A stretch of DNA of 50,415 nucleotides from Trichomonas tenax (lineage: Eukaryota > Parabasalia > Trichomonadida > Trichomonadidae), in NCBI GenBank assembly GCA_023091735.1, contig JALKBU010000298.1:1-50415 (forward strand), read 5' to 3'. Below are positions 28,649-39,260 of this stretch, in pieces. Made by a program: the position numbers and the translations under genes. Position 1 is the first letter of the stretch; the number at the start of each line of letters is the position of its first letter. The notes below the pieces were generated by a model. It saw nothing but the letters and a program-made list of their open reading frames with translations. It ran no database searches and was not told the origin of the DNA.

Positions 28649-31048
28649 ATGGAGGGAGATGTTTATTCTATTGACGATATTCTTAACGACATCGACGCAG
28701 GTTCTGCAGCGGCGACGCTTTCGAACATAGAGACAGAGATGGAGCACCAGGAGTTTCCCGCCGCGATGTCGACGCTTTGGCTGGAAAAAGCGATTGTGAA
28801 TTTATCAATAGAACTCGTCAGAGAGGCGATTAACTGCTGCAAACGGTCCCTCGAACTCGATGAAAATAATTTACTCGCTTATTTCGTTCTCGGTGTCTGT
28901 TATCTTTGGCGTGGAAACGAAAGCACAGCGATGAGCGTCTGGCAAACAGGGTTAACGAAGTCAGGAGTCATTCTTACGCACATTGTTGTCTCTGAAATCG
29001 TTCAAAATTGTACAGTTCGAGAACATGTAAATTCACTTAAATTCAATGTTAAAGCTTTATTCGAATTTCACGATTACTTCAATCCAGATACGATAAATAC
29101 ACCTTATGGTTTCGATTTGGTGCTGAAATTAATTAAAACGAGAAATTATCAAATGGCTATTACGTATTTAAACATAATTCTTCACTCAAATCCATCGAAT
29201 TACGATGCTATTAAATACAGAGGCATTGCTTATTGTCTTTCAAAGCAATATACACAGGCAATTAAAGACTTATCTTCGGCTTTGTCGATGAAAGAAACAG
29301 ATGAACTTTTAAGATATAGAGCGAATGCATATGCAATGACCAAAAACTATTTTTTAGCAATTCAAGACTTAACTTACGTTTTGCAATATAATCCAACAGA
29401 TTACGAATCATTGGCTACACGCGGCACTCTACAGATGTGGAGAGGCTATTTCACAGCAGCAATGAGAGATTTTGAGGCAATTCCTCAACAATGTTATACA
29501 TCATTTATTTATCTTGCTTATTCTGAAGCTTTATATGCTATTGGTGATATATCTCTTGCAGAGAATATATTACTACGTGTTGAGCCAACAAATAACAAAA
29601 GAGCATTTTTAGATTATTTAATTTGTCAATCAAGGGGAGATTTGACCGGAGCGTTAAATGCAATGCTCCAAATCACAGTGTCAACTCAAAACGCGAGAAT
29701 TCTTCAAATTGCAGCAAAATTATTTTTCGATAAAGCAGATCTAAAAAGTGCACTTGGTGCTTATCAAGTTGCCAATAAATTTTCGACAAAACCAATAGAA
29801 TACGTATTAGGACAAGCTGTATGCCATTTTTGCATGATGGACTTCCAGAAGGCTCTTGAATCTTGCAATAATGTTTCAAATCTTGTAATAGATCCATTGG
29901 TTGAACCAGATTTTTGTCAAGAAGAAAATTCTTCACCTCTTGATTCGCCTTTAATCAAATATTTGTCACGAAATGATCCGCAGAAAATTAATGAATATAT
30001 TTCAAGAACAATCGATCGTCTTAAATCAATAATGTGTCACTTAAATGATTCATTAGAAACAATCAGTCCAACACCGCCATTTAGAACTCGTAACACACTT
30101 CCAGAACAAATATCATTCGAAACAAAGAGACTTGATATATTAAAACAGATCGCAGTTGAAGCAGATAAAATAGGACAGAATATTTTAGTTAAAACATACG
30201 ATAGATTCCCAGCGAAACGTTTAATTAGAGCTTTAGGTTTATCAGCTTTATCGCTTGCAGCAGCAATAAGGAGAGAAATGACAGCATCATCTAAATGTTC
30301 ATGGAAAGATCCTTTCGATACAGTTTTAACAATTCTTAACTTAGCTGATCCCTTCATTCTTCCAACATGGTGTGATTCTTTAGTAATTTCCGGACAGACA
30401 TTTAATGCACCTAAATATGAAATACATAGAGGTGAATGGACTAATCCTAGATTTTGTAGTTACTATCATGAAGTCATTAAACAATTCAAAACAGTTCATG
30501 GCTTCAAGATAAACAATTCTAGCGACATTTCAGCTGGCTTTGATCAGAGTGAATATGTTATTGAAGGATCTATTCCAGAACATGAAAACATTCCAAGGCC
30601 ATCACTTTATTTCATACCAAAAGTCTTTGGTTTTGATATTTATTTAATGCCAAAGAGCGATACACAATCTGTATGGCAAACTGCTGTTGTTTTTGATGAA
30701 AACTGGAAGAAGCTTATTTCAGGAGATTCTGCTTTCACGCCTCTTGCTAAGATGATAATGATGATATGGCTTACAAATCAATTTACTTTCTATCAGAACG
30801 AAATCGGACACGTTTTCCTTCATGCATATTCTATTGCCACTACTTCTTGTTATTTAAAACCATTCGTTGGATCCAACAGAGATGCTTTTACGCACCAACT
30901 GTTTGATCCAAGTTATCAAGATTTAATTGATGATATAACTAAAGCTTTGGAGCAAAATAAAGTTGAGCCGAGAGTTCAATCAAATGCAATTAGTTTCTTC
31001 GATTCCGACTGTTCAGTTGGAGATTTACTCACTATCCTTAATTTGTAA
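28649..31048 (+). CDS. TPR protein, TTC13-like
   Basis: 799 residues. After an acidic N-terminus, TPR pairs run through about residue 420, clear at 'AIKYRGIAYCLSKQYTQAIK' and 'LATRGTLQMWRGYFTAAMRD'. The C-terminal 280 residues form a separate domain that keeps the order I recall for TTC13: a 'WKDPFDTVLTILNLADP' segment, 'EIHRGEWTNPRFCSYYHEV', 'VFGFDIYLMPKSDTQSVWQT', a helical 'MIMMIWLTNQFTFYQNE' and a terminal 'GDLLTILNL'. TTC13 has no firmly established function. There is no signal peptide or membrane span. It is an intact single frame with a good start. Confidence 0.75.
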   Translation: MEGDVYSIDDILNDIDAGSAAATLSNIETEMEHQEFPAAMSTLWLEKAIVNLSIELVREAINCCKRSLELDENNLLAYFVLGVCYLWRGNESTAMSVWQTGLTKSGVILTHIVVSEIVQNCTVREHVNSLKFNVKALFEFHDYFNPDTINTPYGFDLVLKLIKTRNYQMAITYLNIILHSNPSNYDAIKYRGIAYCLSKQYTQAIKDLSSALSMKETDELLRYRANAYAMTKNYFLAIQDLTYVLQYNPTDYESLATRGTLQMWRGYFTAAMRDFEAIPQQCYTSFIYLAYSEALYAIGDISLAENILLRVEPTNNKRAFLDYLICQSRGDLTGALNAMLQITVSTQNARILQIAAKLFFDKADLKSALGAYQVANKFSTKPIEYVLGQAVCHFCMMDFQKALESCNNVSNLVIDPLVEPDFCQEENSSPLDSPLIKYLSRNDPQKINEYISRTIDRLKSIMCHLNDSLETISPTPPFRTRNTLPEQISFETKRLDILKQIAVEADKIGQNILVKTYDRFPAKRLIRALGLSALSLAAAIRREMTASSKCSWKDPFDTVLTILNLADPFILPTWCDSLVISGQTFNAPKYEIHRGEWTNPRFCSYYHEVIKQFKTVHGFKINNSSDISAGFDQSEYVIEGSIPEHENIPRPSLYFIPKVFGFDIYLMPKSDTQSVWQTAVVFDENWKKLISGDSAFTPLAKMIMMIWLTNQFTFYQNEIGHVFLHAYSIATTSCYLKPFVGSNRDAFTHQLFDPSYQDLIDDITKALEQNKVEPRVQSNAISFFDSDCSVGDLLTILNL

Positions 31049-31524
31049 TTTTGTTTATATTATTTTGTTATAAATACTATTGTTTGACTTCTTTATCATG
31101 ACCAATTTTTCGAAATTTTAAAATATTGATATTTAATAATATAAATTATAATTTATTGGTACAATGTTGATTTTAATTTGATTTTGAAGAAAATTAAATT
31201 CAAATTAAAAAAAAATCGAAAATATATTTACTAAAAGCGCAAAATTTTGATTGATATAGATTCTACAGATAAAGCAATAATGAATCCATTATTCCAATTT
31301 TTTTTCTATTTTTAAGACACAAAGATGAAATAGAAATAATTAAAAATAAGAAGATTTTTGGAAATAAATTTATAAGCGTGACAAAACACGACGCGATCGA
31401 TTCAGGTATAAAATATACGACACACGGAATATCCAAATATACCAAAATAATGAGAAAAATATAACCTCAAAATTTTACATCGAGGGGGAGATAAAATACA
31501 ACAGGGGATACTCGTCAAACGTCA
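31049..31524. other. Intergenic, no gene seen
   Basis: 476 bp, very AT-rich, with poly-A runs. No family signature in the short frames. It ends at CGTCAAACGTCA just before the ATG of the broken BEACH-type gene, a weak Inr variant. Confidence 0.45.
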
Positions 31525-33364
31525 ATGAAGTCATCTTCAATAAGAAACTTGGATGACTTCAATCCAATTATCAGCGTTTTAATGGAAAACGATCCAACGA
31601 TCAAACCATCCACGGCCATTTTCCCCGAAATATATACGATTATCCAAAAATTTGCGGAAAAACTTTTGGATGAGTCACAAATGGAGGAAATTATCACAAA
31701 GATAAAAATGGTGTCAAAATTCACGAACTAAAGAAAGAATATCAATTTACTTCGCCACTAAGTTATCAAGAACTTGAACAAATCATAAATTACGATGTTC
31801 CTGATAACAGAACACTTCTTTACATTGCATATAACAAGATGAAGTCTGCAGCTTTGTGGATTTTCGCTGACGTTTCCTAACATGCTGAATTATACTTCAA
31901 TATTTTGCTAAAATCGATCGCAGACATCGATCAGATCATCTATAGATACCTTACAACTGATTTATTTGTGTTTTATTGTGCACATATTTGTTTGAAGATA
32001 ATTTAACAGATGAAACAAAGAATGTTATCGCTAAATTTGTGGATGAGAGGAGAACTAGGATTGCATAGTTGTGTTCTGAGTCATATTTATCGTATTATGA
32101 TGGATTTATTTTCAAAAATATTGAAATTACACAGATTTATTCATTCAGTTATTCAGACATTTATTGACTTATATGATGAGAAGCCATCCGTTCACGCCAA
32201 TTTACACACAATTTCAACGAACTTCAAATATTTCTTACCAAAACTCAACAAGAGTTTAGAATCACAGAAGTTTTGCCTTTGCATTCTCGAGTTCTACGAA
32301 GTTTATGGTAGAATTTCTGAACTTACGTGTAAAAATTCAAGTATGATTTATCAAATCATTACAAAGACAGTTGATCTCACAGATCCTAGCTATCACATCT
32401 TTGAGTCCTTAGCAAACATAATCATCGGTGAACCAGGCTGCACAAGCATTAAAATGTTCACGTTGTCTTCAATTTCTTGTAAGTTTACATGCATTCCGAA
32501 CAATGCTCTGAAGCATTCTTATTCATCATCAATTTGTGCGATCAGAACATCAGCAACGTTTTCATTCTCAGAAATTACGAAGTTGACTATGATTTGGTTA
32601 ATTTAATTTCTGAAAATGAAGATGATCAACACATGATTCCTGTCATTGGACTTTCTCTTCAACTCATTTCAACAATTGCCCAATTCTCGTCAACGCCAAA
32701 GGTTGTTTCTAAATTATTGTCTCTCTTGAAGCTAATGAATGGTGTTTTATCAACACTTCACACAACATATGTCGTTACACTCTTCAATCTTGTAACACTC
32801 AGCATAAAATCACCGCCATCAGTTCTTCCAATTGGAGAAGGAAAACCAACAATTTTTGTTAAAGAAATCGACAACAACGCAATCTATGATCATGTATATT
32901 TCGGTTTCTGGCTCTACGCTCTCAAAGGAACGAAGAACATCACATCTCCACTCATCAAACTTTTCGACAAGAAAGACAAATCATACATTTTCAATTTAGT
33001 CGACAACCAGATTGAACTTAATGTTCCAGAGAACAACGAAAGATTCAGCTTCACAGACAAAATACAATACGACAGATGGACATTCATATTGGTTGGACTC
33101 ACAAGAGATGCGACAATCCTCGACACAAGTTTATACATCGATGATGTTAAATCAGGAGAAACAGCAACAATCGAAAACTTAAGACTCGATAAATCAACAC
33201 AAGTTATGTTTCAAATCGGCTCGAACGAGATGGGCAGAAGCTATCTCGGTCCAATCGGTATGTTCAGCAGAATTGATGATGCTCTCGCAATGTACACTGT
33301 TGGTCCATGACTGTTCGACAGAGATGCAATTTTGTACATCGGGCCACAAGTTATCGAAGGAGAA
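31525..33364 (+). pseudogene. BEACH-family protein N-terminal part, multiply frameshifted
   Basis: It opens with ATG 31525 ('MKSSSIRNLDDFNPIISVLM'), shifts frame in an A-rich run near 31700, stops at 31878, and shifts again around 31990 and 32470. It regains a long frame at 32489-33310 containing a concanavalin A-like lectin module ('YDHVYFGFWLYALKGTKN', 'YDRWTFILVGLTRD', 'YLGPIGMFSRIDD'). This helical-solenoid plus ConA layout is that of the N-terminal half of BEACH proteins (LYST/NBEA/LvsA-like). After a TGA at 33308-33310, the frame continues 'LFDRDAILYIGPQVIEG', which still fits the ConA/BEACH sequence. The PH-BEACH-WD40 half is gone. Confidence 0.7.
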
Positions 33365-33811
33365 CTTACGGAATACTTAGAGCCTGAAATGATTGCACAA
33401 AAGAAATACGACTATACAGTCGACTGGTGGGCTTTGGGTGTTCTCGCTTACGAACTCGCTTACAAGGTTACACTGTTCTATGACCAAAAGTCGTGCATAG
33501 TCAATGTTAACATTTTGCACAGTGAACCGAAGTTTGCACCAAATGCTAACCCTGATTTCGTTGGTTTCGTGATGTCCTGTCTCACAAAGGACGCTTCAAA
33601 GCGTCCAAGTTTCGATCAACTCAAAGATCATCCATTTTTCAAGGGAGTCAAGTGGGATGACGTTCTTGCAAAGAAAGTCACGCCTCCAAGGAAGCCAAAG
33701 ATTCCTAAAATATCACTCAGAGCGCGTAAGAGAAGGCACACTGAATCAGATGCAAATATTATTCCCCATGAGCCGGCATTTGATGGCTTCTCTTATACAG
33801 GTGATATGTGA
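33365..33811 (+). pseudogene. AGC-type protein kinase C-terminal fragment fused to the BEACH remnant
   Basis: In the same frame as the preceding remnant, the sequence changes to the C-lobe of an AGC kinase: 'TEYLEPEMIAQKKYDY' (the usual TPEYLAPE has become LEPE), 'TVDWWALGVLAYELAY', then 'LTKDASKRPSFDQLKDHPFF' and a C-terminal extension with 'PPRKPKIPK' ending 'DGFSYTGDM', like the hydrophobic motif region. The N-lobe, the glycine loop, the catalytic HRD and the DFG are absent, so no activity is possible. The abrupt join suggests a deletion that brought two neighbouring or dispersed genes together. Confidence 0.75.
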
Positions 33812-33909
33812 TCAATCTTGTTTATGGTATTGCCAACAAGAATATTATTTCCTTATATTATATTGAATATAGCGTTTATTGTCATTATATTTCATTGAAT
33901 TAAAGGGTT

Positions 33910-34087
33910 TTATGTATGTTTAAATGAATCTTCAAGAGTATTTTCACAGATGATTTTATTTAATTTAGATATTCCGAGTGCAACAGCTGTATATTCACTA
34001 TGAGATGACACATAAGAATATGAGACTTTGAGGTTATCATTTGTAGTTTGATTACGAATCAGATTATCTGGGGCAATTAAATTTTTA
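33910..34087 (-). pseudogene. Coding remnant interrupted by a foldback element
   Basis: A minus-strand frame of about 59 codons ends at 33910-33912 ('RNQTTNDNLKVSYSYVSSHS', 'YTAVALGISKLNKI'). On the far side of the foldback element (34826-34880) another coding-looking piece ('NLFSQIIGLSKI') could precede it. The family is not recognised. Between the kinase fragment and 33910 nothing is visible. Confidence 0.35.
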
Positions 34088-34825
34088 TAGGCAAAGTCGG
34101 CGAAACTCGTTTTTTAACTCACTGGATTAACTTTTTGCGAATTTATTGAAACACAATGTACAAAATCATGTTGTGCATGATATATTAAAGAATTAGATAA
34201 CAAAGTCTATATTTCATTAAAATATTAGGTATATCTTGCATCAAAAACATTGATTTCCCATGATGTGCTTTACTCATTATAATATATTATATTCACATTG
34301 TATAGCATTTTTATAACCTAAAATATGTTTTTGTCGATGATAAATAAGTAAATCTAATCACAAATATGCTTTTTTAGCTTTTTTTTGAAAAAATATTCCA
34401 AGCTCTGTGTGTTATTCTCCCAAAAATAATGATGATTCTTTTTTGAGCGGCCAAATTTGAAAAGTTTATTAAATTGAGAAGAATAACGCATAGAGCTCAT
34501 GCGTGAACACTTGGAATACTTTTTTCCAAAAAAAGCTAAAAAAGCATATTTGTGATTAGATTTACTTATTTATCATCGACAAAAACATATTTTACGTTAT
34601 AAAAATGCTATACAATGGGAATATAATATATCATAATGAGTAAAGCACATCATGGGAAATCAATGTTTTTGATGCAAGATATACCTAATATTTTAATGAA
34701 ATATAGACTTTGTTAGCTAATTCTTTAATATATCATGCACAACATGATTTTGTACATTGGAGTTCAATAACTTATCAAAAAGTTAATCCAGTGAGTTAAA
34801 AAACGAGTTTCGCCGACTTTGCCTA
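34088..34825. mobile_element. 734-bp foldback (MITE-like) element with TA target duplication
   Basis: The sequence from GGCAAAGTCGGCGAAACTCG at 34090 is repeated in inverted orientation ending at 34823. Arms of about 330-340 bp (34090-34422 and about 34480-34823) are nearly identical, around a loop of about 55 bp containing GAGCGGCC. TA flanks both ends (34088-34089 and 34824-34825), as for Tc1/mariner-type target duplications. No transposase is encoded, so it would be a non-autonomous element mobilised in trans. The right arm has a short extra stretch near 34500. It sits inside a degraded minus-strand coding remnant. Confidence 0.85.
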
Positions 34826-35175
34826 TCAATTTTAGACAAGCCGATTATCTGTGAGAATAAATTATCGATATTAGGTACTTTAGTTTATATTTTGTTAATA
34901 CATGCAAACATTGAAATATGATTTCAGTGGTTTCCACTTCCAACGAAGACTTTTCTTTTGGAAAATTATAAAATTAGTCTCTGAAAAGAGCTTTGACTCT
35001 TCAGAACACATAAATATTAAAGCAGAAATAATCCTAAAAATACCATGTAATCCAATTTGCCATATTTGTAATTATTATATTTTTCGAAAATAATGCACAA
35101 CAATATAATTTCATTCAATGTTTTAATAATTCTCATGATAGAGATAATGTTAATATAGTTTATAAAGCTGGTATA
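34826..35175. other. Intergenic, possible remnant
   Basis: 350 bp. The first 55 bp look like the other half of the coding remnant split by the foldback element. An ATG at 34902 opens 63 codons with no signature. Nothing else is visible. Confidence 0.35.
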
Positions 35176-35913
35176 ATGTTAAAATTATTTACGGGCGTGA
35201 TACTTCCTAAAATGGAGAACGAAAAGAAAGTTGAAGGCGCAGAATCACAGAGACCTCTCCAATCTCTTGAAGGAATCGTTTTGAATGACTTCATTTCGTC
35301 CATTATTGTGAAGCTTCCAAGCGATTCTTTAGATTTGATTCCGGAAGAAATCAAAGATGTTCTTTCATACAGAGAATACACATCATTGTTGGGATTCTTC
35401 AATCTCAAAATGCCGCGAACACGTACAAAAATCGACATGATTGAGGCATTTCTCGCTTATACAAGTGATGTTTGGACAGAACTGTTCAACACAGCGTCAA
35501 AAAGAATCATAGAAATGGAAAAGAACAAAGAAGCGTCGAAACAGGCACAACAGAAGACAAAGAAACAAAAACAAATTCCTATAATCGCACAAAATCAATA
35601 TCAAATACAAAGAACACCATACAACTCGAGACTTAATGATATAATATCCGATATGTATACTTCTGAACGTGAAAATTGGGAAGATGTTTTAATGCTGTGC
35701 AATCCAGAAGAAAAAGAACATTTTAATGAAGTGTTCCAAGCAATAAATCCAGCACCTTTGCAGATGAATGCCTCAATTCCACAAAGAGACCATGTTATTC
35801 TGCATTATCTCAATGGTCCATCGAGAATGGCTTCAGACTCATTAGAAATGCTTGAAGCTGATACAGTAAATCTTAAATCAATGACAAAGAAGCTCGTTCA
35901 AGTTCGTACATAA
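35176..35913 (+). CDS. Hypothetical protein, helical
   Basis: 245 residues from ATG 35176; the second ATG at 35212 (MENEKKVEGAES) gives a more usual polar start, preceded by GATACTTCCTAAA, and may be the real one. The first half contains 'VKLPSDSLDLIPEEIKDVLS' and 'YTSLLGFFNLKMPRTRTKID', suggesting a small helical domain. A Lys/Gln-rich linker ('ASKQAQQKTKKQKQ') leads to a second helical part ending 'SMTKKLVQVRT'. There is no membrane span or signal peptide. I do not recognise the family. A clean single frame with trichomonad-like codon use makes a real gene likely. Confidence 0.6.
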   Translation: MLKLFTGVILPKMENEKKVEGAESQRPLQSLEGIVLNDFISSIIVKLPSDSLDLIPEEIKDVLSYREYTSLLGFFNLKMPRTRTKIDMIEAFLAYTSDVWTELFNTASKRIIEMEKNKEASKQAQQKTKKQKQIPIIAQNQYQIQRTPYNSRLNDIISDMYTSERENWEDVLMLCNPEEKEHFNEVFQAINPAPLQMNASIPQRDHVILHYLNGPSRMASDSLEMLEADTVNLKSMTKKLVQVRT

Positions 35914-36025
35914 TTTTTTTTATTTATATTGTTTTTGATGATGCTTCTTGTGAGTTAGATTAATAAATGTTAGATATCTTTGTTTTGACACTTATTATTT
36001 TTCTAACTAATTGATATATTGAGTA

Positions 36026-36328
36026 ATGAAGAAGAATGAAAGAAATATGACACATTACGCGACATATTTGACAAAAAATATTTATTTGTCAGAAATTATA
36101 ATGTTTCTTCTTTACTTTCTCATGGGATTCGTTGCTAGTAGAGAATATACGCCGAAAGAAATTGGTTTCATTTTTCTGACGGTTTTAGCTGGTGCCGTTC
36201 TCGCTGTTATAATTTTCTGCTTAATTTATTTCGGAATCAAATTTTTAATTCATCTTTATCACAAAAGCAGAGAGTCAGAATTGCCAGCAGGATTTATTGC
36301 GGACGTTGAAGAACCTGTTCCTGCTTAA
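36026..36328 (+). CDS. Small two-span membrane protein
   Basis: 100 residues. Two hydrophobic segments are clear, about 23-37 ('SEIIMFLLYFLMGFVA') and about 47-73 ('IGFIFLTVLAGAVLAVIIFC'), followed by a short basic turn ('HLYHKSRESE') and an acidic, Pro-containing tail ending EEPVPA. ATG at 36026 or 36047 are both possible starts. The hairpin layout fits a reticulon-, SPC12- or V-ATPase-assembly-like small ER protein, but there is no decisive signature. It lies between two longer genes without overlap. Confidence 0.55.
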   Translation: MKKNERNMTHYATYLTKNIYLSEIIMFLLYFLMGFVASREYTPKEIGFIFLTVLAGAVLAVIIFCLIYFGIKFLIHLYHKSRESELPAGFIADVEEPVPA

Positions 36329-36554
36329 TTTTCAAATTTCAATTATCAAAAATTCAAATATCGATGACAATGAATGGATGATTATCCTTCACATTACATA
36401 AATTATTGTTTGTTATACTTAAAATTACTTTTAATCGAAACTATATTTTTGATAAAATATATTATAGCGTTTTCCATATTACAGTACCATGACAATGTAT
36501 TTAAAAACAAAAATTTAATAGTATACTATTTACAAACAGATAAAATAACAATAA

Positions 36555-39260
36555 TTAAAATACTGTTATAGAATAAAGTGGAACAATATTCTTTGTATCT
36601 AATATCAATAAAGTGTCGCAGCCTCCATTGACGAAATTCACACTGCAAACGTTTTGTTTTCTGAATTTTGGTTCATCTGAAGGTTGAGGCGGAGTTTCAA
36701 CGAAAATTGCTTTTTCATCATCATAACAGATCACCAAAAACATCGATATCTGTGGTCTAGATCTGAATTTCCTAAACGCAACAATAGATTTAGGGAAGAA
36801 ACCATCGAAAAACAGCGGTGGATCATCACAAGGAACGAAGAATAATCGAAGTCTTTTTGCGCGATATTCTGCTTCAATGAACTTCTCCGTTGTTGCAGCT
36901 TTGATCACATTGATGCGGGATATATTGTGATTGATCGAGAACTGCGAGAACATCAACAATAATCTTACCTCTTTGCAATTTGGATCTAAAGTTACGTGAT
37001 ATTGAGATTCCAAAGGTTGTCGTGCACATCCTAAAATCTTTCTCTCGCAGACATCAATATCACCAACAACAGCATATATTGATGGCATTGTATCAGACTT
37101 CTCCATGAAATTCTTGCTTTTAGATTGTTGAACTGATTTTGCTGGATGATTTGAAGATTTTGATCGACTTTGCGTTCTATATTCATCATCATATGAATGC
37201 TTATGATGATGCCTTGGGATGCTTTTATATGATTCTGTTAAATAGCTGTCGTGGTGATACCTGTGATGTGATTTTGAATTCATTGTTTGCGCGAGAGCAA
37301 TTTTCATTAATTCATTCTGTTCTTCGAGTTTTTGTGTGAGAACATTTAATTTTGATTCTTGTTCTTTTCTTTTTGATCTCTCCTTCATTCTTTTCATCAT
37401 TTTATCATTTCCTCCAAGTAAGTAATCAACGATGTGAACGATATCTGTGTATGTTGGATATTTCTTTTTGCTTTTATGTCTAATTTTACGAAGTTCATGA
37501 ACAAGAACAGCATTTTGTTGTGTTAAAGCATCCAAAAGTTTCGAAAATGTCTCCGATTTCAACGAATTTCTTGCAACAGCAGTGTTTGTTTTAATGATTG
37601 AACTTTCGATTGTTTCTAATTGAGATTCAGTTTGTTTTCCACGAATTTCGGTTGATTCCTTTAATTGTTGAAGTTCTTCTTTTGCATTTATTTTCGTTTG
37701 AAGCTCATCATTGAACTTCTTATATTGATTTAGTTCGATTTCAAGATGCTCATTTTGAACTTTTAATTTCTTTATGAATTCTTCTTTGGTGTTATCATCG
37801 ATTGCTTCTATTTCAAGTGTTGGTGCCGCCTCTTGTTCAGTTAGTTTAGTTTTACTGCTAGAACTTGTTGCTTGAGTTCCTATTGTCGAATATGTAGGAA
37901 TTAATAATGTAACAGAAACAGATTCTTCATCATCTGCCATATTATCACTTGGTTTTGATTCTTCCTCTTTCATTGATTCTTCTTCTGTTTTCTGTATTAT
38001 GACTTCTTTCTTTGGTGTTTCTTCTTTGCTTAGTTCGATGATTTTTATTTCTTCTTTCACTGCATCAACGACTTTTTCTTCATATGAAGAGCTTTGACTT
38101 GCTTCTTCAACCACATCAATTTTCTGGTCTGAGTCCTCTTCCTCGTAGTTTGGTACTGATTCACTAACAATTACATTCGAATTGACTTTGATTCCATCGA
38201 GAATTGTTATTGCTTCGTTGTTGCATAATATTTGATTTCTGTAATTATGCCTTCTATGCATTTTATCTGGGAATTCATCATCATAGATCTCAATGGAATC
38301 ATACACACGTGTGCCTTTAGAGATATCCTCGTTCATGTATAAGTTCTTTGATGCTGGATTCCACCTCGTATCTAGAAGTCTGAGTTTCGATGCGGATTTC
38401 ACTAATATTGAAAAATCTTCTATTTTTGTAATATAGCAACCAGATATATCAACAGCTTCGACATTTGGAAAGACTTTTGGAATGAAATTCGTTTCCGTTA
38501 ATCGAGTATAATTGAGTTTAATCGATCGAATTGTTGGCATTGGATAAAGTGATGCAAAACCGATTTCATCAATAGGATTGAAAGATAAATTTATATGCAC
38601 TAACGCTCGACAACCTTGAAACGGCATAAAACTCTTAATTAAACATCCTTCTAAATTAATATCTCGAAGATTTGGATGATTTATTGAATTAAGAATAGTG
38701 AGTTCGTTATGCGCTGCTTGAAAATGTTTGAGTAAAGGAAAATTATTGATTCCATCGAGATTTTTCAAATTGCAATCACTCACGTAAAGTTCTTTAAGCG
38801 ATGGAAACTCGTGTCCGAAGTCCAAATGTTCTATTAGATTCTTATGGAGATCTAAAACAACAAGATCAGTCATCACATTTTCAACTTCGATTTTTTCGAT
38901 TTGATTTTTTGAGGCTAAAATACGCTTCAAATTCTTATTCTGATCTATTCCTTTCAGTGACGTAACTTGATTTTTGGAAATATCAAGTAAAACTAGATCT
39001 TGAAGAACTTCGATTCCGTTAATATCAGAAATCAAGTTTCCTGATATGTCAAGGAATTTAATCGTTGGAAATGTCTCGAAAAATTTCCTGTCTAGTTTCG
39101 GAATTCGATTATTTGCGACTTTGAGAACTTGAATATCATGTTTCTGGCAGCGAGACTCTATTTCTTTGAACGTTTTCAGGCCGCTCTCCCTGATGTCGAC
39201 GATATTCTCTTCATCAAATGATTCTTCTTCATTATAGTCGGATGTTCCCAAAGAATTCAT
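36555..39260 (-). CDS. LRR and coiled-coil protein with an unassigned C-terminal domain
   Basis: 901 residues. The frame is open to a TTG at 39311, but a near-perfect Inr (TCATTTCTCATCA, 39273-39261 on this strand) ends one base before ATG 39260, which fixes the start. About residues 40-320 hold SDS22-type leucine-rich repeats ('TIKFLDISGNLISDINGIEV', 'DLVVLDLHKNLIEHLDFG') with the LRR cap 'LLDTRWNPASKNLY'. An acidic linker follows (about 370-480), then a coiled coil (about 490-660) and a His/Ser-rich stretch. The C-terminal domain of about 170 residues ('YAVVGDIDVCERKILGCARQ') I cannot place. LRR plus coiled-coil proteins of this kind are often axonemal or centrosomal; that is inference. Confidence 0.75.
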   Translation of the reverse strand: MNSLGTSDYNEEESFDEENIVDIRESGLKTFKEIESRCQKHDIQVLKVANNRIPKLDRKFFETFPTIKFLDISGNLISDINGIEVLQDLVLLDISKNQVTSLKGIDQNKNLKRILASKNQIEKIEVENVMTDLVVLDLHKNLIEHLDFGHEFPSLKELYVSDCNLKNLDGINNFPLLKHFQAAHNELTILNSINHPNLRDINLEGCLIKSFMPFQGCRALVHINLSFNPIDEIGFASLYPMPTIRSIKLNYTRLTETNFIPKVFPNVEAVDISGCYITKIEDFSILVKSASKLRLLDTRWNPASKNLYMNEDISKGTRVYDSIEIYDDEFPDKMHRRHNYRNQILCNNEAITILDGIKVNSNVIVSESVPNYEEEDSDQKIDVVEEASQSSSYEEKVVDAVKEEIKIIELSKEETPKKEVIIQKTEEESMKEEESKPSDNMADDEESVSVTLLIPTYSTIGTQATSSSSKTKLTEQEAAPTLEIEAIDDNTKEEFIKKLKVQNEHLEIELNQYKKFNDELQTKINAKEELQQLKESTEIRGKQTESQLETIESSIIKTNTAVARNSLKSETFSKLLDALTQQNAVLVHELRKIRHKSKKKYPTYTDIVHIVDYLLGGNDKMMKRMKERSKRKEQESKLNVLTQKLEEQNELMKIALAQTMNSKSHHRYHHDSYLTESYKSIPRHHHKHSYDDEYRTQSRSKSSNHPAKSVQQSKSKNFMEKSDTMPSIYAVVGDIDVCERKILGCARQPLESQYHVTLDPNCKEVRLLLMFSQFSINHNISRINVIKAATTEKFIEAEYRAKRLRLFFVPCDDPPLFFDGFFPKSIVAFRKFRSRPQISMFLVICYDDEKAIFVETPPQPSDEPKFRKQNVCSVNFVNGGCDTLLILDTKNIVPLYSITVF

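Noticed and set aside
31525..31731. Stand-alone 68-residue gene
   Set aside because: The next frame continues the same kind of sequence after a one-base shift in an A-rich run, so it is the front of the BEACH-type pseudogene.
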